Assembly (NCBI RefSeq): GCF_000717995.1
Contig: NZ_JODM01000003.1
Coordinates: 279,835-343,834 of the forward strand
Length of the DNA: 64,000 nt
Reading direction: 5' to 3'
DNA from: Streptomyces violaceorubidus
GTDB taxonomy: Bacteria; Actinomycetota; Actinomycetes; Streptomycetales; Streptomycetaceae
Positions 51,777 to 59,900 of the stretch are shown in pieces. Position 1 is the stretch's first letter; the number at the start of each line of letters is the position of its first letter. A program made the translations under genes and the position numbers. The notes below the pieces were generated by a model, which was given only the letters and a program-made list of their open reading frames with translations, made no database searches and was not told the DNA's origin.

Positions 51777-52656
51777 CACCCCCGCTGACAACACCCCCGC
51801 CGAGCGCGTGCCCACCGTCGTCGCCGACGGCGTCGACATCGTCTACCGGGTCAACGGCACCGGCGCCGGACGCGGCTCCGCGACCGCCGCCCTCCACCGC
51901 ATCCTGCGCCGCTCGAAGACCGAGCAGGCCGCGGGCGTGCGCCGGGTGCACGCCGTGAAGAACGTGTCCTTCGTGGCCTACCGGGGCGAGGCCATCGGCC
52001 TGATAGGCACCAACGGCTCGGGCAAGTCGACGCTGCTCAAGGCGGTCGCCGGCCTGCTCCCGGTGGAGAGCGGCCGGATCTACACCGACGGCCAGCCCTC
52101 CCTGCTCGGCGTCAACGCCGCCCTGATGAACGACCTCACCGGCGAGCGCAACGTGTACCTCGGCGGCCTGGCGATGGGCATGTCCCGCGCGCAGATCAAG
52201 GAGCGGTACCAGGAGATCGTCGACTTCTCCGGGATCAACGAGAAGGGCGACTTCATCACCCTGCCGATGCGCACCTACTCCTCCGGCATGGCGGCCCGGC
52301 TGCGGTTCTCCATCGCCGCCGCCAAGGACCACGACGTCCTCCTCGTCGACGAGGCCCTGGCCACCGGCGACCGCTCCTTCCAGAAGCGGTCCGAGCAGCG
52401 CATCCGGGAGCTGCGCCGGCACGCCGGCACGGTGTTCCTGGTCAGCCACAGCAACAAGTCCATCCGCGACACCTGCGACCGGGTGCTGTGGCTGGAGCGC
52501 GGCGAGCTGCGCATGGACGGGCCGACGGAGGAGGTGCTGAAGGAGTACGAGAAGTTCACCGGCGGGCCGGACCGGGCGGCGAAGCCCAAGGCGGCTCCCA
52601 AGGCGGCCCCCAAGACAGCACCCGAGCCCGCCCCCGGGGCCAAGGCGGTCGTCTGA
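51769..52656 (+). CDS. Polysaccharide/teichoic acid ABC exporter, ATPase subunit (TagH/Wzt-like)
   Basis: A 295-residue ABC ATPase of the polymer-export class, with Walker A GLIGTNGSGKST, signature YSSGMAARLRFSIA, Walker B DVLLVDEALATGD and H-loop FLVSHSN. An N-terminal extension has VVADGVDIVYRVNG, usual for this class. The C-terminus is a low-complexity Lys/Ala/Pro tail (KPKAAPKAAPKTAPEPA) and not a carbohydrate-binding domain, so it fits TagH-like proteins without polymer-end recognition. The GTG start overlaps the permease gene. Confidence 0.92.
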   Translation: MADTPADNTPAERVPTVVADGVDIVYRVNGTGAGRGSATAALHRILRRSKTEQAAGVRRVHAVKNVSFVAYRGEAIGLIGTNGSGKSTLLKAVAGLLPVESGRIYTDGQPSLLGVNAALMNDLTGERNVYLGGLAMGMSRAQIKERYQEIVDFSGINEKGDFITLPMRTYSSGMAARLRFSIAAAKDHDVLLVDEALATGDRSFQKRSEQRIRELRRHAGTVFLVSHSNKSIRDTCDRVLWLERGELRMDGPTEEVLKEYEKFTGGPDRAAKPKAAPKAAPKTAPEPAPGAKAVV

Positions 52657-52800
52657 GCGTCCCGTCCCCCGGACGGCGTACTCACCGCCCTCCCGATTAA
52701 TCCTTTTGCCCGATCGATGCCACTATGACCGAATAGAAACCGACCCACAGGAGTGACCCGGGAGCGACGAAGCGAAGGCCGAGGCGAAGGAGTCCCCGCG

Positions 52801-55044
52801 ATGCCCGAGACGGTCCCCGATCCGTTCGCCGAGGCGGCCCCCGCCCTCAGCGTCGTCGTCCACGGCCGCAACGTGCAGGACCACCTGCCCGCGCTCCTCG
52901 ACTCCCTGGACGCCCATCCCCTCACCGGCGTCGAGGTGATCGTCGCCGCCGTCGGGGACTGGGCGCGGGAGGTCGCCGAGCGGCACGCCCCCGCCTTCAC
53001 CGTGCTGCCCCTGCCGGACGGGGCCGGCGACGCCGCGGCCCGCTCGGCGGGGGCGGCACGGGCGCGGGGCCGGTGGCTGCACTTCGTGCACGCCAAGGAC
53101 GGAGTGCCGGTCGGCGCCCCGCCCGCCGTCGCCGCGCACGCCGGGACCCTGCCCGACACCGTGGACGTCCTGCTCCTCGATCACGTCCGCAGCTCGTGGC
53201 GGGCCTCGGGCCTGCCCTCCCCCGACGGCCCCCGCCTCGCCCGCGCGGGCCGTGCCGGTCTCGCCCTCGACGACCGGGCGGCGCTGCTCCGCCTCACCCC
53301 GCTGCTCGGCAGCCGCGTCCTGCGCGCCGGCTTCTGGCGGGCCCACGAACGGCTCCTGACCACCGAGGACGAGCCGTTCGCCGCGTACGCCGCGCTGCTG
53401 CTCGCCGACCGGGTCGCCTGCCTGCCGCACCCGGCCTACGAGGACCGCCGGCTGCGGCACGAAAGCCTCCCGCCGCCCACCCCGGCGCAGCGCTACGCGC
53501 TGGTCGACCGCTACGAGGCGCTCCTCGGCCTGGCCGCCGGCCGGACCGCCGTCCACGGTGTCCTGTACGACCTGATGGTCCGCGACTGCCTGCACACCTT
53601 CGCCCGCGCCGGGATGCCGGACGACGTGGCGCGGGAGTTCTTCCACCGGGCGTCCGTGACCGCCCGGCGCCACCGCCCCGAGGGACTGCGGCACCCGGCC
53701 GGTCTGGAGGGCGTACGCCGGTCGCTCCTGGAGGAGGGCGCCTACGGCAAGTACCGCGCCCTCCAGAGCGCCAACCACGCCCGGCGCGGGGTGCGCTCCG
53801 CCGTGCGCACCGGCAGGCACCGGGCCGGCACCCGGTTGCGCGCCCTCCAGTACCGCGGCGCCCTGGCCCGCCCGGTCGACCCGCACCTCGCGGTCTTCTC
53901 GGCGTACTGGAACCGCGGGGTGGCCTGCAATCCGGCCGCGATCGCCGCCAAGCTCGCCGAACTCGCCCCGAGCGTCCACCCGGTGTGGGTGGTCACCGCG
54001 GCGGGCGCCGCCCTGCTGCCGCCCGGCACCGACCACGTGGTGCCCGGCACGCGCCGCTACTGGGAGGTGCTGGCCCGCGCCAAGTACCTGGTCAACAACG
54101 TCAACTTCCCGGACGCGGTGGTCAAACGCCCCGGCGCCGTCCACCTCCAGACCCACCACGGCACCCCGCTCAAGCGCATGGGCCTGGACCAGCTGCCCTA
54201 CCCGGCCGCCGCCCACGGCCTGGACTTCCAGGCACTGCTCGAACGCGTCGACAAGTGGGACTACAGCGTCTCCGCCAACAGCCACTCCACCCGCATGTGG
54301 CAGCGGGCCTACCCCTCCCGCCACCTCTCCCTCGACCACGGTTATCCGCGCAACGACGTGTACTACACCGCCGGTCCCGCCGAGGTCCGCGCCGCCCGCG
54401 CCCGCCTCGGCATCGCGCCCGGCCGCCGCGCGGTCCTCTACGCGCCCACCCACCGCGACTACGAGGCCGGCTGGACCCCGCGCCTCGACCTCGCCGCCCT
54501 CGCCGACCGACTCGGCGAGGACACGGTCCTGCTGGTGCGCGCCCACTACTTCTACGACGGCGCCGCCTCCCCCTCGGTCCCGCTCGCGGGCCTGCGCCGC
54601 ACCGGCCGCCTCGTCGACGTCTCCTCCTACGAACCCGTGGAGGAACTGTGCCTGGCCGCCGACGCGCTGGTCACCGACTACTCGTCGATCATGTTCGACT
54701 ACGCCAACCTCGACCGCCCGATCGTCGTCCACGCCGACGACTGGGAGACGTACCGCACCACCCGCGGCGTCTACTTCGACCTCATGGCCGAGGCCCCCGG
54801 GCCCGTCGCCCGCAGCCAGGCGGAACTGACGGAGATCCTCACCACCGACGCCTGGCACGACGAACGCGCGGCGAAGGCACGGACCGCCTTCCGGCGCCGC
54901 TTCTGCGAGTACGACGACGGCCACGCCGCCGAACGCGTCGTGCGCCGGGTCTTCCTCGGCGAGGACGAACGGACCCTGCCCCCGGTCCTGCCCATCGAGG
55001 ACCGCACCCCGGCCCCGAGCCCCGAGGAGGCCCGCGCGTCATGA
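52801..55044 (+). CDS. Degenerate GT2 / intact TagF-type glycerophosphotransferase fusion (copy 4)
   Basis: 747 residues. The N-terminal module has the GT2 size and order but has lost its key residues. Where paralogues read VVDDCSPD and FLDGDDTLTP, it reads VAAVGDW and HFVHAKDGVPVG, so it is unlikely to transfer sugar. The second module is intact: THHGTPLKRMGLDQ (near residue 451), YAPTHRDYEAGW, LLVRAHYFYDGA and DALVTDYSSIMFDYANLDRP. GAAGGAG lies 8 bases before ATG 52801. The gene follows the exporter genes and overlaps the next GT2 gene by four bases. Confidence 0.86.
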   Translation: MPETVPDPFAEAAPALSVVVHGRNVQDHLPALLDSLDAHPLTGVEVIVAAVGDWAREVAERHAPAFTVLPLPDGAGDAAARSAGAARARGRWLHFVHAKDGVPVGAPPAVAAHAGTLPDTVDVLLLDHVRSSWRASGLPSPDGPRLARAGRAGLALDDRAALLRLTPLLGSRVLRAGFWRAHERLLTTEDEPFAAYAALLLADRVACLPHPAYEDRRLRHESLPPPTPAQRYALVDRYEALLGLAAGRTAVHGVLYDLMVRDCLHTFARAGMPDDVAREFFHRASVTARRHRPEGLRHPAGLEGVRRSLLEEGAYGKYRALQSANHARRGVRSAVRTGRHRAGTRLRALQYRGALARPVDPHLAVFSAYWNRGVACNPAAIAAKLAELAPSVHPVWVVTAAGAALLPPGTDHVVPGTRRYWEVLARAKYLVNNVNFPDAVVKRPGAVHLQTHHGTPLKRMGLDQLPYPAAAHGLDFQALLERVDKWDYSVSANSHSTRMWQRAYPSRHLSLDHGYPRNDVYYTAGPAEVRAARARLGIAPGRRAVLYAPTHRDYEAGWTPRLDLAALADRLGEDTVLLVRAHYFYDGAASPSVPLAGLRRTGRLVDVSSYEPVEELCLAADALVTDYSSIMFDYANLDRPIVVHADDWETYRTTRGVYFDLMAEAPGPVARSQAELTEILTTDAWHDERAAKARTAFRRRFCEYDDGHAAERVVRRVFLGEDERTLPPVLPIEDRTPAPSPEEARAS

Positions 55045-56759
55045 GGACAGCCACCACGAGCCCGGCCACCGGCACGCTCCCACCCCTCGCGCCGAGTACT
55101 CCGGACGTCACCGTCACGGTCATCGTCTACAACGACGCCGAACGCCTGCCCCGCGCCGTCGCGTCCGTGCTGCGCCAGACCCACGCGAACATCGAGGTCG
55201 TCATCAGCGACGACCACTCGACCGACGCCACCGAGGAGGTGGCCCGCGAACTGGCCGCCCACGACCCGCGGATCGTGTACCTGCGGCTGCCGCGCAACAG
55301 CGGCGGGTGCAGCGCCCCGCGCAACCGCGCCCTGGAGACCGCGCGGGCGCCGTACCTGATGTTCCTGGACAGCGACGACGAACTCCCCGAGCGGGCCGTC
55401 GAGCTCCTGCTCGCCGCCCACCGCGAACGCGAGCTGGACTTCGCGATGGGCGCCGTGCACCGCGTCCGCGTGGACGGCGGGCGCCGTACCACCTGGATGC
55501 CGCACCTGGTCGCCGAACGCCGCACCCTCGACGGCATCGAGGCGGACCCGCGGCTGTTCTTCGAGCACCTGTCGACCAGCAAGATGTACGCCCGCGCCTT
55601 CCTCGACCGGCACGGCCTGCGCTTCCCCGAGGGCATCCACTACGAGGACCAGCTCTTCTCGGCGCAGGCGTACTGCCTGGCCAAGACGTTCACCGTCGTC
55701 CCCGAGCCGGTCTACCGCTGGTACATAGCCCCCTACGCGGCCTCCGACTCCGCCTCCATCTCCAACCAGCGGCACAAGCTCACCAACGTCCGCGACCGGG
55801 TCCACGTGCAGCGGCTCATCGACGCGTTCCTGGCCCGCAGCGGGCACGAGGGGCTGCGCGAGGACAAGGACTTCAAGTTCCTCAAGCACGACTTCCGGAT
55901 GTACGCCGGTGACCTCCCCTACCGGGACGACGCCTGGCTGACGTCCTTCGCCGACCTGATGAATCCCTACCTCGACACGCTCGCCGAGGGCGCCTACGCC
56001 CGGCTGCCCCGCGCCGAACGCGTCGTCCTGCGGCTGCTGCGCGACCGGCGCCTGTCCGACGTCCGCACGGCGGCCCGCGGCCTCGGCCACGACGTGGCAC
56101 CGCGCCGGGTGACGCCGGACGAGACGGACGGCCGCCTGTACTGGGGCGAGGAAGTCCCGGGTTCCCCCGAGGCCCGGCGCGAGCTGGACCTGAGCGACCT
56201 GGAACTGGACACCCGCCCGTTCTTCACCGCCCTGCTCCGGCACGAGATCACCCGGATCACGCGCGGCCCCGGTGCGTCGGTCGACCTCACCGTCCGCACC
56301 TACGACCCGGCCCTGCGCCTCCCCGTCGGCCCCCAGCGCGCCGTGCTCCACCTCGCCCCCGGCCGCAGGCGCCTCACGGTGCCCTTCCGCCTCTCGCCGG
56401 TCGGCCCCGGCGTCTTCGAGGGCCGCGTCCGCCTCGACCTGGCGTCGGCCCGCCTCCCGCTCCACGGCTTCGAGGGCACCCGCCATCCGGTGCTCCGGCT
56501 CCGCCACCGGGGTCGCACCCACACGGGCATCCTCCTGGCACCCCTGGCCTTCCCGCCCCTCACGGCCCGCGTCCCCCACCGCGCCGGCCTCACCCCCCAC
56601 CGCGTCACCCTCCGCCCGGAGGGCCACAACCCGGGCCGCCTCCAGATCACCTGGCAGCCAGTGGGCGCCACCGCCGCGCTACTCCGCCCGGCAGCCCGCC
56701 GCCTGTCCACCCCAAGGACACGCAGAGCGGCCCGCTTGGCAGCCAACGTCCTCCACTGA
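55041..56759 (+). CDS. GT2 glycosyltransferase with long C-terminal domain
   Basis: 572 residues. The GT2 domain (about 20-240) has VTVIVYNDAERLPRAV, ISDDHSTDATEE and YLMFLDSDDELPERA. A helical region follows up to about 350 (FKFLKHDFRMYAGDLPYRDD). The last 200 residues are beta-rich (VDLTVRTYDPALRLP, LRLRHRGRTHTGILLAPL) and match no domain I can name. The ATG overlaps the copy 4 stop (ATGA). It probably adds a sugar to the same wall polymer, possibly taking over the glycosyl step lost from copy 4. Confidence 0.82.
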   Translation: MRTATTSPATGTLPPLAPSTPDVTVTVIVYNDAERLPRAVASVLRQTHANIEVVISDDHSTDATEEVARELAAHDPRIVYLRLPRNSGGCSAPRNRALETARAPYLMFLDSDDELPERAVELLLAAHRERELDFAMGAVHRVRVDGGRRTTWMPHLVAERRTLDGIEADPRLFFEHLSTSKMYARAFLDRHGLRFPEGIHYEDQLFSAQAYCLAKTFTVVPEPVYRWYIAPYAASDSASISNQRHKLTNVRDRVHVQRLIDAFLARSGHEGLREDKDFKFLKHDFRMYAGDLPYRDDAWLTSFADLMNPYLDTLAEGAYARLPRAERVVLRLLRDRRLSDVRTAARGLGHDVAPRRVTPDETDGRLYWGEEVPGSPEARRELDLSDLELDTRPFFTALLRHEITRITRGPGASVDLTVRTYDPALRLPVGPQRAVLHLAPGRRRLTVPFRLSPVGPGVFEGRVRLDLASARLPLHGFEGTRHPVLRLRHRGRTHTGILLAPLAFPPLTARVPHRAGLTPHRVTLRPEGHNPGRLQITWQPVGATAALLRPAARRLSTPRTRRAARLAANVLH

Positions 56760-56777
56760 CCCGCTCCGCTCCCCCTA

Positions 56778-56821
56778 GCTGCGGGCAGTCGTGCCGCTGG
56801 GGCGGCACGGGTGGGCGCAGC
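56778..56821 (+). repeat. Palindromic intergenic repeat, likely terminator of the exporter/transferase operon
   Basis: The outer arms GCTGCG and CGCAGC enclose GTGCCGC-TGGG-GCGGCAC, 19 bases past the GT2 stop codon. The form resembles a dispersed repeat that I recall from many Streptomyces intergenic regions and can act as a terminator. Confidence 0.6.
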
Positions 56822-56885
56822 GGCACCCCGCAACGCCGGGTTGCGCCCCGCCCCCGCCCAGCCCTCACCCCGCCGCACACGCCAA

Positions 56886-56917
56886 GGCGCCCCGGACCGA
56901 ACCCGGCCCGAGGCGCC
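56886..56917 (-). terminator. Glutamate dehydrogenase terminator
   Basis: 13-base arms (56886-56898 and 56905-56917) pair fully on the minus strand when G-U pairs are allowed, but have mismatches on the plus strand. The hairpin is therefore oriented for the gdh transcript, 32 bases past its stop. Confidence 0.75.
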
Positions 56918-56949
56918 CCACACGGCAACGGCGTAAGAATCCGCCCCGC

Positions 56950-59900
56950 CTACGAATGCGTGCGCAGCAACGTCCGCATCGTCCGCATGGCCACCGAAAG
57001 GTTGGACAGATCAAACGCGTCCGACCCCCGGATCTCCTCCAGCGTCGTCCGCGCCCGCCCGAGAATCGCCGCGTTCTTCTGCTCCCACGCCTTGAACCGC
57101 TGCTCCGGCGTCGACGTGCCGTTGCCCACCGCCAGGACATCCGCGGTCAGCGACGCGTGCGCCGAGTACAGGTCCTCGCGGATCGCCGCGCGGGCCATGG
57201 ACTGCCAGCGGTCGTTGCGGGGCAGGTCACTGATCCGGTCCATCAGCTGCGTGACGCCGAGCCGGTCGGCGAGGTCGTAGTACACCTCGGCGACGTCCAG
57301 CGGCTCCTTGCCCATGCGGTCGGCCACCGACACGATGTCCAGCGTCGCGAAGGCCGAGGAGAACCCGGCCACCCGCGTGGCCGGCTCGTCCGGGACCCCG
57401 GCGGCGGTCAGCTCGTCGTGGATGTGCTGGTACCACTCCGCGTCCGCCCCGCGCAGCAGCTTCGGCAGCTGCGACCACACCTGCTCGACCCGTTCGGCGA
57501 AGAACTCCACCGTCTCGGCCAGCTCCAGCGGCTGCGGCCGGTTGTTGAGCAGCCAGCGCGTGCCGCGCTCGACCAGGCGGCGCGAGTGCAGCCGGATCCT
57601 GGTCTGGACGGCGGCGTCGACCTTGGTGTCCAGGTCCTCCACCGCGTCCCACACCGAGGAGGCACTGAAGATCGCCCGGGCCACGGTCTGCGCCCGCACG
57701 ATCTCCTCCAGCGACGCGCCGGTCTCCTCGCGCATCCGGTGCAGATACGTCGTACCGCCCGTGTTGACCGTGTCGTTGACCAGGACGGTCGTCGTGATCT
57801 CGCGGCGCAGCGGGTGGCTGTCGACCTGCTCGGCGAACTGCTCGCGCAGCGCCGTCGGGAAGTAGGCGTGCAGCAGGCCCTTGAGGTACGGGTCGTCCGG
57901 CAGCGAGGTGTGCAGCAGCTCCTCGGCGACGGTGATCTTCGTGTACGCCAGCAGCACGGCCGTCTCCGGGCCGGTCAGGCCGTGTTCGCTGCTCAGCCGC
58001 TCCCGGATCTGGCGGTCGGTGGGCAGGAACTCCAGGGCCCGGTTGAGGTGGCCCTCCCTGACCAGGTGCCGCATGAAGCGCTGCTGGGCGTGGAGCATGT
58101 CCTTGGACTGCGCGAGCGCGTTGGCGATCGCCGTGTTCTGCGCGTAGTTGTTGCGCAGGACCAGCGCGCCGACCTCGTCGGTCATCTGGGCGAGCAGCTT
58201 GTTGCGCTGCTTGACGGTCATGTCGCCGTCCTTGACGAGACCGTTGAGCAGGATCTTGATGTTCACCTCGTGGTCGGAGGTGTCCACGCCCGCGCTGTTG
58301 TCGATGGCGTCGGTGTTGATCCGGCCGCCCTGCAACGCGAACTCGATCCGGCCCAGCTGGGTCAGGCCCAGGTTGCCGCCCTCGCCGACGACCTGGACCC
58401 GCAGGTCCCTGCCGTCCACGCGGATGGCGTCGTTGCCCTTGTCGCCGACGTCCGCGTTGGACTCGGTGGACGCCTTGACGTACGTGCCGATGCCGCCGTT
58501 CCACAGCAGGTCCACCGGGGAGCTGAGGATCGCCTTCATCAGCTCGGCCGGGGTCATCTTGGTGATGCCCGCCTCGATGCCGAGGGCCTCGCGGACGTGC
58601 GCGTTGACCGGGATCGACTTGGCCGTGCGCGGGAAGATGCCGCCGCCCGCCGAGAGCAGCTCGGTGTTGTAGTCCTCCCAGGACGAGCGGGGCAGCTCGA
58701 ACAGCCGGCGGCGCTCGGCGTAGGAGGTGGCCGCGTCCGGCGTCGGGTCGAGGAAGATGTGCCGGTGGTCGAAGGCGGCGACCAGGCGGATGTGCTCGCT
58801 GAGCAGCATGCCGTTGCCGAAGACGTCGCCGGACATGTCGCCGATGCCGACGACCGTGAAGTCCTGGCTCTGGGTGTCCACGCCCAGCTCCCGGAAGTGC
58901 CGCTTGACGGACTCCCAGGCGCCGCGGGCGGTGATGCCCATGCCCTTGTGGTCGTAGCCCGCGCTGCCGCCGGAGGCGAAGGCGTCGCCGAGCCAGAAGT
59001 TGTAGGACTCGGCGACCTCGTTGGCGATGTCGGAGAACTTGGCGGTGCCCTTGTCGGCGGCGACGACCAGGTAGGTGTCGTCCTCGTCGTGCCGGACGAC
59101 GTCGGCGGGGTGCACGACCTCGCCGGCCACCATGTTGTCGGTGATGTCGAGCAGCGCCGAGATGAACGTCCTGTAGCTGGCGATGCCCTCCGCCATCCAC
59201 GCGTCGCGGTCGACGCTCGGATCGGGCAGCTGCTTGGCGACGAAACCGCCCTTGGCGCCGACCGGCACGATGACGGTGTTCTTCACCATCTGCGCCTTGA
59301 CCAGGCCGAGGATCTCGGTGCGGAAGTCCTCGCGCCGGTCCGACCAGCGCAGACCACCGCGCGCGACCTTGCCGAAGCGCAGGTGCACGCCCTCGACGCG
59401 CGGCGAGTACACCCAGATCTCGAACGCCGGGCGCGGCGCGGGCAGGTCGGGGATGGCCTGCGGGTCGAACTTCATGGAGACGTAGTCGTGCGGCTTGCCG
59501 CCCGCCGCCTCCTGGAAGAAGTTCGTCCGCAGCGTGGCCTTGATGACGGTGAGGAAGGACCGCAGGATCCGGTCCTCGTCGAGGCTCGCCACCTGGTCGA
59601 GGGCCGCGTCGACCTCTTCGAGCAGGGCGTCGACGATCTCCCGCCCCGCACGCTGCCGCTCCGGCGCCATCCGCGCCTCGAACAGGTTGATGAGCAGGCG
59701 GGTGGTGTGGACGTTGTTGCGGAGGGTGTCCTCCATGTAGTCCTGGCTGAAGGTCGAACCGGCCTGCCGCAGGTACTTGGCGTACGCGCGCAGCACCATC
59801 GCCTCGCGCCAGGTCAGTCCGGCACTGAGCACGAGGGCGTTGAAGCCGTCGTTCTCCGCCTTGCCGGTCCAGGTGGCGGCGAAGGCGTCCTGGACGCGCT

